NCBI RefSeq assembly: GCF_004359215.1
Contig: NC_090620.1
Span: 1,071,259 to 1,105,625, forward strand
Reading direction: 5' to 3'
DNA length: 34,367 bases
DNA from: Bremia lactucae
Lineage: Eukaryota; Oomycota; Peronosporomycetes; Peronosporales; Peronosporaceae
The position numbers and the translations under genes were made by a program. Below, piece after piece: positions 18,170 through 27,926 of this stretch. The stretch's first letter is position 1, and every line of letters starts with the position of its first letter. Below the pieces are notes generated by a model. The model saw only the letters and a list, made by a program, of their open reading frames with translations, did no database searches and was not told the DNA's origin.

Positions 18170-18352
18170 ATGAAAAAATCACATTCGATGTTCGACATTC
18201 GTCTATTTCTTGTGATTGCTGTTGTTGTCTCAGCGTTCACTGCCGTCACCTTCGTCAACACTTTTTCAGTTCGTTACATACCATGTGCAAGATATTATTC
18301 CAAAGTCTCGCTTCTAACCTATCTTGTTCTTATAAAAGAACCTTATGAATAA
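18170..18352 (+). CDS. Small ORF with N-terminal hydrophobic leader, unit D/E junction
   Basis: 60 codons beginning MKKSHSMFDIR, then a strongly hydrophobic run (LFLVIAVVVSAFTAVTFV) and a short polar C-terminus ending KEPYE. This layout fits a signal peptide or a single membrane span. The leader is conserved at 14293 in unit B, where the tail differs because of a deletion. It lies tail to tail with the secreted gene of unit E. It could be the truncated start of a larger ancestral gene. No family recognised. Confidence 0.35.
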   Translation: MKKSHSMFDIRLFLVIAVVVSAFTAVTFVNTFSVRYIPCARYYSKVSLLTYLVLIKEPYE

Positions 18353-18476
18353 ACAGTAGGAGACGTTTCAAACACAGCATGAAATAATCCGAAATGACCT
18401 TTATATTTGTATTTCTATCGTCGAGAGTACGTCTAAATGATGGGATGGCATATTACTTTGCTGCATGAAGCGTGAT

Positions 18477-18728
18477 TTACCAGCCCCAGCCACCACCCCA
18501 GCCACCGCCCCATCCACCGCCCCAGCGTCCACCCCATCGGCCCCAACCCGGTCTTCCCCAAGGACCTCCCCAGCCCCAGAACTCTTTTTTGTCAGCATTG
18601 GGACTCCTTTCCGCAACAGAAGTCGCTTCAACTGTTGCAGGTGCACGCAGAGCAGGTTGTTCGTCAGTAGCAGCAACAGCGTTCACGACAGCAATCGTAG
18701 TAGCAACGGCAAGAGCAGCGATCTTCAT
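18477..18728 (-). CDS. Secreted Gly/Trp-rich protein, array copy E
   Basis: 83 codons, intact, the longest copy. It is identical in plan to copy B: signal peptide MKIAALAVATTIAVVNAVAA, polar region with AERSPNADKKEF, and a tail rich in W, G and R. The tail has one additional GGGW repeat (12 bp) relative to B, so tail length varies by whole repeats, as expected for slippage or unequal crossing-over. The natural stop TAA follows GGWGW. Exported and probably acting outside the cell; biochemical role unknown. The companion gene lies 112 bp upstream on the same strand. Confidence 0.75.
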   Translation of the reverse strand: MKIAALAVATTIAVVNAVAATDEQPALRAPATVEATSVAERSPNADKKEFWGWGGPWGRPGWGRWGGRWGGGWGGGWGGGWGW

Positions 18729-18840
18729 GATTTCGATGGGAGAGAGGTAGCAGGCAAAAGGTGTTGATTTTCTTCACGAAGCAAATTGCGTTATGATCAA
18801 TGTATCTGACGAATTCTACAATCTCCGCCTATGTTGGATT

Positions 18841-19154
18841 TTAACTCGATAAATCCGGCCACTTTCCTTCATTCATAGCACCATCGTGGATGTCCAAGTT
18901 CTTGTAAAACATCAAGTCAAAAATGACCAACAAAGAGAAATATTGGATTAATTACAACATACCTCTTCAATTTCGACGTTGTCTATGGTGTCGTGTTGCT
19001 CGCATTCTTCCATGAGAGAACCGCATATGGAATTGGGGTCGTATCGCTCAATGATCACACGAGTCATCGACCACAATCCTTCACCATGATCACTATGAAG
19101 AAATCGTAATTGCACAATATTGTTGTTGTTGCAGTTATTGCGGCAAATAAACAT
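18841..19154 (-). CDS. Companion small intron-containing gene, unit E
   Basis: Exon 1 is 18963-19154 and exon 2 is 18841-18900, separated by the 62-nt intron 18901-18962. The change that puts a stop codon in unspliced sequence lies inside the intron (ATTAATTAC), so the spliced frame stays open. That pattern supports the intron model. The coding sequence is close to unit C. Function unknown. Confidence 0.55.
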
Positions 19155-19507
19155 CGGGCGAAAGGATGGAGACCTCCGTTAAAAATAAATCGATCAATAT
19201 AATGATCGAGTGCATATCATCAAGGGTGTATGCGCTAAAGTTTATGGTTTATGTTGAAAGGGACAAAGCCAGTAGAGCTTTTGGATCGAAAGGCACAATG
19301 ACGATTCTTTATGCGGCAGTAGTAGACAACTGTCAAGTCGGTTGTAAGCATAAGAGTTCGTGCATTCAATTTGGTCGCACAATAAGTTTTATCACTCGGC
19401 AACTTCTCGTCATGCTTGACGTAAAATGCTAAGGTACACTGTCACTGCTGTCACGAAAAAAGATTAGACCTTCACAATATAGGACGTTCTTCGGTTTTCA
19501 TAGCATC
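19155..19507. repeat. Non-coding distal part of tandem unit E up to the gap
   Basis: Matches 13930-14285 of unit B at high identity and ends at GCATC where Ns begin. The expected plus-strand leader ORF would start within the gap. Confidence 0.6.
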
Positions 19508-20324
19508 NNNNNNNNNNNNNNNNNNNNNNNNNNNNNNNNNNNNNNNNNNNNNNNNNNNNNNNNNNNNNNNNNNNNNNNNNNNNNNNNNNNNNNNNNNNNN
19601 NNNNNNNNNNNNNNNNNNNNNNNNNNNNNNNNNNNNNNNNNNNNNNNNNNNNNNNNNNNNNNNNNNNNNNNNNNNNNNNNNNNNNNNNNNNNNNNNNNNN
19701 NNNNNNNNNNNNNNNNNNNNNNNNNNNNNNNNNNNNNNNNNNNNNNNNNNNNNNNNNNNNNNNNNNNNNNNNNNNNNNNNNNNNNNNNNNNNNNNNNNNN
19801 NNNNNNNNNNNNNNNNNNNNNNNNNNNNNNNNNNNNNNNNNNNNNNNNNNNNNNNNNNNNNNNNNNNNNNNNNNNNNNNNNNNNNNNNNNNNNNNNNNNN
19901 NNNNNNNNNNNNNNNNNNNNNNNNNNNNNNNNNNNNNNNNNNNNNNNNNNNNNNNNNNNNNNNNNNNNNNNNNNNNNNNNNNNNNNNNNNNNNNNNNNNN
20001 NNNNNNNNNNNNNNNNNNNNNNNNNNNNNNNNNNNNNNNNNNNNNNNNNNNNNNNNNNNNNNNNNNNNNNNNNNNNNNNNNNNNNNNNNNNNNNNNNNNN
20101 NNNNNNNNNNNNNNNNNNNNNNNNNNNNNNNNNNNNNNNNNNNNNNNNNNNNNNNNNNNNNNNNNNNNNNNNNNNNNNNNNNNNNNNNNNNNNNNNNNNN
20201 NNNNNNNNNNNNNNNNNNNNNNNNNNNNNNNNNNNNNNNNNNNNNNNNNNNNNNNNNNNNNNNNNNNNNNNNNNNNNNNNNNNNNNNNNNNNNNNNNNNN
20301 NNNNNNNNNNNNNNNNNNNNNNNN
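19508..20324. other. Assembly gap (817 N)
   Basis: The left edge is in tandem unit E and the right edge in gypsy gag copy 3, at exactly the same gag base as the gap ending at 15470. Confidence 0.97.
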
Positions 20325-21366
20325 GCAGAACTCATGCGTCTCGCACGCTGGTTCTTGCCATCGCCCTTTGGGAAGGGAGTCCTCTTGCTGGGCATTTTTG
20401 CCCCAGCAGGGACCCTGGCATAGCAGCGAGCCATCATATGGCCGCGCTTGCCGCATTTAAAACAGACCACGTCTGCATTGCCCAACTCCATAGGAGTGGC
20501 ATCTGTCCTCTCGGCCGACGGCTTATACCAAGCTGTCGCCGAGGCACTGTTGTAGGATTGCTCCTCAACTAAGGCAATTTGGATTGCCTCTTCCATCGTC
20601 GACGGGACCTTTCTAAAACGGGCCTGTCGCGATGGGCCATGCCGTAGTCCGTTCATAAACGTGGGCACCTTAATGTGCTCCGGAATCGGACCTACGGTTA
20701 TGGACGCCGACAGCGAGCGCATCTCTTGCACATACTCTTGCAGAGATCGCTTCGCCTGTCGCGCTCCAAAGAAGCGCGCCTGAAGCAACACTTCGTTGTT
20801 CGGCGGCTGGTACATGGCGCGAATCTTTTCCTTAAAGATCGCCCATGTAGGGAACGCCTTTCTGTCCGCCATAAGCGCCGAGTAAGCCCACTCTGAGGCC
20901 TTACCGCGCAGATGCGACATGGCGTACGACACCATCCGGCTGTCGTCCTCGATGAGCTGGGCGACACCGCATTGCTCCACGGCTAAAAGCCAGTGGACAA
21001 TCGTGTGCGCTGCAGTTTCATCGAACTTGAGCGGGTACATCCGAATGGGCCTCAGCTGATGCGGCAGGGCAGAGAGCGTCTAAACAGTCCTGTTGAGAGC
21101 CTCGCTTCGAGCCTGCTCATGCCTCAGCTCATCCTGAGTCTGAGTGACGGACTCCGCCGCAGCATGGCTCTGTGCCTCGGACGCGGCCCTCCGCTGTCCG
21201 AGCACGAATGCCTCAAACTGCTCCAACTGAGCAACATGTTGCTCAGGAGGACTACCCAGGAGTCTGGCCAGGGCTTGTTCACCAAGTCCCTGCGCCATTA
21301 AACCTGCCACCTCCCGATGATGTTCGAAGAGGTAGGGAAATGAGCCCAATCAATATTGAGGCTCAT
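20325..21366 (-). pseudogene. Ty3/gypsy gag, copy 3 (best preserved)
   Basis: From about 21040 down to the gap the frame is open and shows the capsid region (WLLAVEQCGVAQLIEDDSRM, SEWAYSALMADRKAFP, VPTFMNGLRHGPSRQ) and an intact CCHC knuckle CFKCGKRGHMMARC. The N-terminal third is glutamine/alanine-rich and probably helical. It is broken by a one-base deletion near 21345, which shifts the start frame, and a GAG to TAG stop at about 21080. Distal gag and pol are missing at the gap. The other gag copies are best aligned to this one. Confidence 0.88.
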
Positions 21367-21422
21367 CCTCACGTTCACACGCAGATATGCGGGTCGTGGG
21401 AAAGATTTCAAGTGCTACCAAG

Positions 21423-21955
21423 TGTAGGCGGGCACGTCGTAATGCGGCCACGCTCTATTTAGGCACACACCCTAGCACAGCGAGGAAGCGGTTAAATCTG
21501 CTTCTTTTGCGTGCAGTGAGGTAGTTGTGGTGGGCGCGTTAGCGACCTCACCCAACACACTAAGAACTCTGGTTAAGTGTCGTCACGGGAGCGGTAATCC
21601 GTCTCCTCGTGTGCACTTACCAAGAAGAAAGTAGTTTTCAGACTGGTTTATATTTAATAGAATTAAATACAAATACCTATTTTTACCAATTAAAATGTCA
21701 TCTCTATGGATATCATTTAATATGTATTGCGAGCGTATCTTTATAGATACATCGCGTAACGGATGACGCTGGGCGTCATCCTTCCAAATGTGAATGCACC
21801 CATGTGCATCACATCCACAAGGGTTGGTCACAAATGTGCACCACACCCGAGTGTTGGGTCTAATTACTATTATTTAGTAATTGCCCTTCCCCTTAAGTAC
21901 ACCAGATGTACTTAACGGGGACTGTGTAACATTAGGGCAACTTTAGCCCGTTACA
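21423..21955 (-). repeat. Ty3/gypsy 5' LTR, copy 3
   Basis: 533 bp, TGTAACGGGC at the upper end and ..CCTACA at the lower end. It carries the perfect stem GGATGACGC/GCGTCATCC near 21761-21781. It marks the border between the repeat block and the host gene island. The first bases outside (CATTG) may be the target duplication; its partner would be in or beyond the gap. Confidence 0.8.
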
Positions 21956-22701
21956 CATTGCGTGACGGATACGATCACTAAGCGTGATCCATTCGCCGGG
22001 ACATATGTTTGCACAGTGTCGCAAGTTTCGTTATAGTTATGTAGGATGTTTTTGTAACTGATTTAGGCTGGCGGCAACAGATGGGAAATACAGAATGTAT
22101 TATTTAGGTATTACACTTGTAGTTTCCTCCATGACCTAAGAAACTTAACCCCCTCTCATTTAATATTCCTTCTCTTTTGATCAGACACGGCCAGTCCCAA
22201 CCGTATCAAAACAGAGGGTTTTACTGAAGTTGCATTCTCAAGGCCATTTTTATGACATTTTGATTTTAGAACGTTTGATAAAAGTTTGACGATTTGGAAA
22301 ACTCCACAAAATTGTCTGAGAATGTACTTTTTGGAATGCAGCGGACCAATATTTTAGTCTCGATATAATCACTTGATAATGAACTTTATTTAGTAAATGT
22401 TGGCGATTTTAAAATGTCGAGGCAAATACTTGAAATTACGCGATAAATATATTTTTTTCGTGCTAAGAAATAATTTAGTCGTCCCTTGAATAACTTCTCT
22501 TCCAAAATCTAATTTAAACAACGTACTCTCACTTGAATTGTTGAGCTTTATGCAATCCCAACGATGAACCAACGCGACACGACATCCCCACGAAACCAAG
22601 CGTCTCTCCCAAAACCGAACACTATCAAGCACAATTTTTGAGCAGCAAGCACTAGGGTTTAATAAACAAATCTTGTCTGCTGATGTGTCGCTTTCAAGCT
22701 A
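21956..22701. other. Intergenic region, no gene supported
   Basis: About 750 bp of AT-rich single-copy-looking sequence between the LTR and the carrier gene's 3' end. ORFs here are short and show no recognisable domain. It should contain the carrier's terminator. Confidence 0.6.
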
Positions 22702-23760
22702 CTAAACAGATTTGCCGACCAACATTAGCATCATTATGTACATTTGACTCTTCTCCTTAATCATAAGCATCAGCGCAGATGAAAGCGCTCCCTTTATCGT
22801 TATACAGCCAATACCAATTCAGTCAGCAAATGAAGACAATGTCAATGCAGGATACGCACCCTGGTAAGCTCCGGTCCAAGGCCATGGTACAACGCTAATG
22901 GTCCCTCGTCTATGTATACACGCTGCAGTGTCGAAGCAATAGTTTTATCCCAAAAAACAGCGCGACTTTTCCTCTGACTTTCGGTGGGAACCGTGTTGTT
23001 TATCTTACTGGCCTGCATAAGAACCTTAGCCCGTATATAAGGGAATAGCACGAGAGTCGCGATGGATCGCGCAATTGCTCCCAGAACGAAGGCCTGTCAA
23101 AGTGGCAAAAATGAAATGGAATCGCAGTGACAAGCGAACGTAAATGCTTTATGGTCTTACCTCAAGCGCACCAAGTGTCTCCGAAGCCTTGTTGTATTTG
23201 TGCAAGTAAATGCTCTTCAGTCGATCGAACACTGTGTACTGAAAAGCTGGTTGGAGACACAACACAAAGTACGCGCCTAGCCCCTTATAAAACCCTCTGA
23301 TGCCACTTTCCCTGACAATCGAGCTAACAATATCGACAATACAACCGGAATTTGAGTCGGTCTGCATGCGCGTGCCTACAAGCTCCATTGGCATTGTGAT
23401 TGGAAGATGACACAACTCGCTCAAGTAGCCAATGCTCATGTCCGTGAATGTGCCGATAGGTTTACCGTCTTTCGGCGCAGCCCATTGAGCCAGCATTGTG
23501 TATGCATAAAAGTAAAGAAATTTAGAGGTCGAAGATTCCAGAGCCTTGTATTGGATACCCTGGTAAAGCGACTTAAGAAGCGCCAACTCTTTATTTGGAA
23601 AAGATGCCTCGTCAACTTTTACCGACGGGAAAAGCGACTGCCCCGACTGGATGCGCGTTTTAATTGTTTCGAGAGGATAAAGGATGCTTGTGGATAGAAT
23701 GCCACCACAACCCGCTGCGAGGGCCGCAGCTAGCGTCTCCATAGGTTTACTAAGAGCCAT
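22702..23760 (-). CDS. Mitochondrial carrier family (SLC25-type) transporter, possibly peroxisomal
   Basis: Three exons: 23161-23760, 22860-23093 and 22702-22791, with introns of 67 nt (GTAAGA..CAG) and 68 nt (GTGCGT..AAAG, with a CTGAC branch-like site). Both introns are phase 0. The joined product is 307 residues, the normal carrier length. Three carrier repeats are visible. Repeat 1 has the signature YPLETIKTRIQ, repeat 2 has PMELVGTRMQ with RESGIRGFYKGLGAYF, and repeat 3 has FPYIRAKVLMQ with the GPLALYHGLGPEL loop and a GALSSALMLMIKEK tail. The third signature lacks the acidic residue and, with the FPYIRAK form, resembles PMP34/PXN-like peroxisomal nucleotide-cofactor carriers. Family membership is firm; substrate and organelle are inference. 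Six membrane helices are expected. Confidence 0.9.
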
Positions 23761-23998
23761 CACGAATTCTGTAGATGCCCCTGATTAACTCGACTGGCTT
23801 TCGATTCATACACAATTGACAAAAACGAGCATATTTTAGTATTTTTGCTCGGATAGGAGATACACCACAATTTTTTTGTATTGCTTGCTGCTGCAACCTT
23901 TCGCGCCGCTTTTGAGTGCTAATTAAACGCTTCCCTTTAGCACCCGAGTACGAAGCAAACAGTAATTGTATTATAAGCAAGCACTTGAAAGAGACCAT
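23750..23998 (-). CDS. Possible small secreted protein overlapping carrier start
   Basis: 82 codons. The N-terminus MVSFKCLLIIQLLFASYSGA is a good signal-peptide candidate. It is followed by a basic stretch (KRLISTQKRRERLQQQ) and a C-terminal part with three cysteines (one in KNCGVS and CQLC). It overlaps the carrier start codon by 11 bp in another frame, so it is either a separate small gene or a reading frame in the carrier's 5' leader. There is no RxLR motif and no recognised family. Confidence 0.4.
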   Translation of the reverse strand: MVSFKCLLIIQLLFASYSGAKGKRLISTQKRRERLQQQAIQKNCGVSPIRAKILKYARFCQLCMNRKPVELIRGIYRIRDGS

Positions 23999-24122
23999 TT
24001 TGCGACTTTCAGTGTTAGACCAGCTGACATAAAATCATGTTTGTGACCAATTTTAACCAAAAGTATGCTTCTCTATAACTCATTTTGAATTTTGGTTTTA
24101 AGGAAACTAATTACATGTATAA

Positions 24123-25032
24123 TTACAAAATTTTTGGCTTTTCGGGGCTTACTGGATCGATGACGATGGTCGGGATACCGATAAATGTTTCCTGAATGCG
24201 AGCCTTCTTGTCCAGCTGCTCTAAGCGGACGTACTGCATAAAAATGACTCCATGGTACGAAGAAATGCCCATAAACACGTGCCACCTGCCCCGGCACATT
24301 TTTGAGAGCTAATTAGGCACATAATAAAAATTTACGGCACAAAGCAAGATCAACGTACCAGGCATGACCCTGAGGATTCACGGGAAAATTACGAAGCATA
24401 TGGCAATAGTGATAGTCCATGAGCCAAAAGCCGACGCCACTTAGCATGAGCGTCAGATAAGACTGCGCCACGGCTCGCGCACGATAGTCCTTAACCTCAA
24501 CGTAATACGCACAAAGACGTAGGCACGTCGATATAGCGAGGATGCTAAAAAAGACTTGAAAGACTATCGTGAACCGATAAACGGCACTAAGCCCTGTGAA
24601 GGCAACGCCGATCAAAGCGAGAGTTGTAGCCACAAAGCTTTCAGCGTACTTAAAAGGAATCTTTTGAATCTCCTTATGAAAGACTGCATAATTACATACG
24701 AGGATGGTCCAGACCATTGGCATCTCGTCACACTGCTGGTACACGTGTTGTAGCGTGCCGTGAAACATCGCCGACCCAAATCCCGTGGCCATTACACCAA
24801 CAAATTGCAAGTGGAACCGAGGCTCTAGTCCCATATTGAAGCTGCGGCCGAGGCCATACAGTCCGAGAAAGACAAAGATCGAGCTGCTGATGGTGTTCCA
24901 AAACTCGGCAATGTAGTAATTGTGCTGGTAATTGAGCTCGCACCAATCGATGGTCGAGGTCGGTGGGCCCCAAAATCCTACTGGCGCGAACGTGTCAGCT
25001 GCACGCACGGTGGGGTGCTTTGTGGACGCCAT
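24123..25032 (-). CDS. Alkaline ceramidase, paralogue 1
   Basis: Exon 1 is 24359-25032 and exon 2 is 24123-24285, with a 73-nt intron (24286-24358, GTACGT..CAG); the product is 278 residues. It belongs to the alkaline ceramidase family (PF05875), integral ER/Golgi enzymes that hydrolyse the amide bond of (phyto)ceramide to a sphingoid base and fatty acid. Visible signatures are GFWGPPTSTIDWCELNY at the N-terminus, the GSAMFHGTLQH and QQCDEMPMVW blocks carrying the catalytic Ser/His/Asp set, and HAWWHVFMG..YH with the two C-terminal zinc histidines, rebuilt exactly across the splice site. About seven hydrophobic helices fit the family. It is divergently arranged with paralogue 2. Confidence 0.93.
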
Positions 25033-25424
25033 ATTATAAGGCTCTTGTGCGGATTTGGTCGAAACCGTGAATGGTAGTCGGTAATTGAAATATGAACAAC
25101 GAGTTAATGTTGCCGGTCAGTCAAATTGATTTTTAAGCCAATTAGAGAAGTTTCGGTCACGCATGAAATTGTTTCATAGGATTTATCTCAACACATGGTA
25201 CGCAAGTTCTGGCATTTCATTAATCTGTAGGTAGCTTAAAAACTCCCGATATAAAAAAGCGATCTTACGATCCGCAACAAACTTATATCCAGTGTATGCC
25301 ATTATGCAGGTGCATTTGGGTTATCCAAATAGAGGATTGTTTATATTTCATCAAGTTGAAGAGAAGAAAATGTAACGAAATCGCAACACTTTTATTTTCA
25401 TCGTATTTCAACGGATTCCGCAAT
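25033..25424. promoter_or_regulatory. Shared divergent promoter region of the two ceramidases
   Basis: 392 bp separate the two start codons, so both core promoters and 5' leaders must lie here or overlap. The sequence is AT-rich. No convincing oomycete initiator (GCTCATTYYNCAWTTT-like) match was found by eye, so no site is marked. Confidence 0.6.
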
Positions 25425-26316
25425 ATGACGTCGTCAAGCTTGCGCTCACCCGCGTCTGTGGGCTTCTGGGGGCCGCCTACCTCCACCATCGATTGGTGTG
25501 AGAATAATTATGAGCACAGCTACTACGTTGCCGAGTTTTGGAACACTATAAGCAATCTACTGTTTGTGGTGCTAGGGCTCTTTGGTCTCTATCGCAGTAT
25601 TAAGATGGGATTTGAGCCTCGATTTCACTTACAATTTGTTGGAATTATGGTCACGGGCTTTGGATCGGCAATGTTTCATGGCACGCTGCAGCACGTATTC
25701 CAACAGTGCGACGAGACGCCGATGGTGTGGTCCATTTTGGCGTGGATCTTCATTGTTTATAACAACGAGATCGAGCAGATTCCCATCAAAAACGCAAGTA
25801 AATATGTGGTCGCTCTCCTGACGACGATTGGTGCCATATTTACATTTGTACACGCCATTTATCGGTTTACGACCGTTTTTCAAGTATTTTTTGGTGTTTT
25901 GGCGGTACTCGGCGCAGGACGTTTGTGCGCACACTATGCTGAAATAAAGGATCCAAAAGCTTGTGCAGTGGCAAGATCGTACGTGGCCTCAAGCTTAATA
26001 GGCTTTGCATTTTGGTTAATGGACTACCACTACTGCCACGTATTTCGTGGGCTGCCTGTAAATCCACAGGGTCATGCCTGGTAAGTTGACCTATCTTACG
26101 CTGATACATGACTAGCCATTTAACGCGTCTCGTACCCTCTGTGATTGCTGCAGGTGGCACGTGTTCATGGGCATCTCGACGTACCACGGTCCTATATTTA
26201 TGCAATATGTTCGGATGGAGCAGCTAAAGAAGAAGGTCTGCATACATGATACAAGCCTTGGCATTCAGACTATCGTCGTGGAGAGACATGGTCTCCAGAA
26301 GCCGAAGCAGTTTTAA
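25425..26316 (+). CDS. Alkaline ceramidase, paralogue 2
   Basis: Exon 1 is 25425-26080 and exon 2 is 26154-26316, with a 73-nt intron (GTAAGT..CAG) at the same tryptophan codon as in paralogue 1; the product is 272 residues. The ATG at 25425 was chosen because the next residues align with paralogue 1; the frame is open further upstream, but that part is unlike the family. Signatures: SVGFWGPPTSTIDWCENNY, GFGSAMFHGTLQHVFQQCDE, FWLMDYHYCHVF and HAWWHVFMGISTYH after splicing. All predicted zinc and catalytic residues are kept. The C-terminal tail (from about VCIHDTSLG) differs from paralogue 1, so substrate preference or localisation may differ. Confidence 0.93.
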
Positions 26317-26601
26317 TTATATGTACGCATCTCTTGGACCGCCAAATGCAAGCCTAAGCCTCGTCCTATCCAATAATTACACGGGATACGACGAGGCACA
26401 GGCCACAGGCCAATTTCTCTCAAATTTGAATTAACGCAAATTATAACTCTTGAATTATTGTGCGTTTTCGGGATTGACTCATTCCATGAAAGAATTTATG
26501 CCGTCATTAATCTATATTTTCATTCAATGACAACAAACAAATGGGGTGTATAAGATTACCAACTGCTTAACTTATAAATCACTTAATATTGTTCACACAC
26601 C
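26317..26601. other. Intergenic region, no gene supported
   Basis: AT-rich spacer between the 3' end of ceramidase 2 and the 3' end of the minus-strand interrupted gene. It should contain both terminators, but no clear signal stands out. Confidence 0.6.
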
Positions 26602-27437
26602 CTAATTATCATCCTTTGTATTGATGAGAGTAGTGTGATGGGTAGCAACTTCTTGATACTGGACTTCAGATTGAGAAGCCTTTGTGCAGGCAGTTTGAGC
26701 TATTAAAGCTGAAAAGGCTTGCATGAAAGTTTTCAAGTATGTGCGAAATGTTTTTGTTAAATAGCAAGGTTGAAATTCAGCAATGAAATCACGCACGAAG
26801 ACCGACAATATACTGAAACTAGGAAGGTGTTGTAACGGGGTGTCCGTTACATAAGTATCATTTCGTATAAGAGGAAATAAGCATAGAAGTAAAAAACTAT
26901 TACTTTTGTTAATTTTGACTAAAATAGTTTCAATAATACCAAATCTGATATTATTGATGCAATAAGATATTAGCTCTATTGATTGATTGATTTAAGTCTA
27001 GATCAACCCCGCCAATCGTATCATGAAACGATTGTGCGGTGCGGAAGGAGGCGCCATACTTGGTTAGATTATAATATAATAAGGTCAGTAGTAGATAGAA
27101 GATCGTTACGTAGGAAACTAATTGAATTATACAGTTTTACTTTTCCCTAATTATAATCCATTGAATTACCTTTGGTAGCTAAAGACACTCGGCTGCGTAG
27201 AAACATTTCTCTGTACTCTTGTGTACGTGAAGTTTCGAGGGACCCTACCTACAATGTAATTTGTGTAAGGCCAACTAGAACTGATCAGTACTAGTGATAG
27301 TTGCCCCGTTACAGGTGTGGCTTGCTTGCGCTCATGGTGTAGCAAGGGAATGAGATTCGCCAAATGTCACCACGATTTCTGATGTCCCGTGTTAAATCAG
27401 GACGACTACTGAGATGAAAGGGCGCGACTGTTGACAT
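26602..27437 (-). pseudogene. Small unknown gene split by a solo LTR
   Basis: The frame starts with the ATG at 27435-27437 and ends with TAG at 26602-26604. It is interrupted by a 483-bp solo LTR plus one 5-bp target duplicate. Without those 488 bases, 348 bases remain, a continuous 116-codon frame including the stop. An upstream in-frame stop shortly before the ATG supports that start. The 3' part includes FVRDFIAEFQPCYL and an alanine/glutamine stretch. No family is recognised and no signal peptide is evident. Recovery of one frame exactly across the insertion makes a disrupted real gene plausible, but chance cannot be excluded at this length. Confidence 0.5.
26831..27313 (+). repeat. Solo gypsy-type LTR with 5-bp target duplication
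   Basis: 483 bp from TGTAACGGGG to CCCCGTTACA. GGTGT immediately precedes it (26826-26830) and immediately follows it (27314-27318), a 5-bp target duplication typical of LTR-element integrase. No internal element sequence remains, so it is a solo LTR formed by LTR-LTR recombination. Confidence 0.9.
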
Positions 27438-27926
27438 GAAAGGGATGGGTTGATAAACTCATATGTTGTGTGGTACACGCTAGGAGTATTGTATGTTCAT
27501 GATTGATATCACTGCCAGATAGAATCTGGTGGAAGGGTCTATTAAGGATGATAAGAGTAGTTTTTTTTTTAAAAAACGTAAAAATAAAGTTTGAAGTTAA
27601 ATATTGATTATGCTGTGATCGCAAGCCTGGAAAAGGCGCATACTTGTGGGCACTGTTTGCGGTGTGATTTCACGTATCTTGAAGTCCCTAAAACCAGGAC
27701 CATATATTCTCGAGGGGCTTGTACGACTCTCTGTGTTGTTAGTTTATTTAGAGCAAAGTCGCTCAAGGAGCCTATAAGTCTCCTGCGACTTAAGCTCCGA
27801 TACATTGCATACAGAAATAAAGCCGTGTTGTATGCCCCAATATATTAATCATACTAATATTTACTTGAATTTGGACATCTTTAATTCTGCATGTAAACTC
27901 AATGTTCAAACGACGCGTAGCGACAC
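27438..27926. other. Spacer between two inverted LTRs, no gene supported
   Basis: About 490 bp, including a run of ten T at 27561-27570 followed directly by A. Several short ORFs occur but none shows a domain or a copy elsewhere in the window. Confidence 0.5.

Noticed and set aside
19472..21040. Single 500-codon ORF spanning the gap
   Set aside because: Most of it is Ns; the two sides are a tandem unit and a gag gene that cannot be assumed continuous.
22390..22632. 80-codon minus-strand ORF in the intergenic region
   Set aside because: No domain, no leader, no second copy, AT-rich end; not distinguishable from chance.
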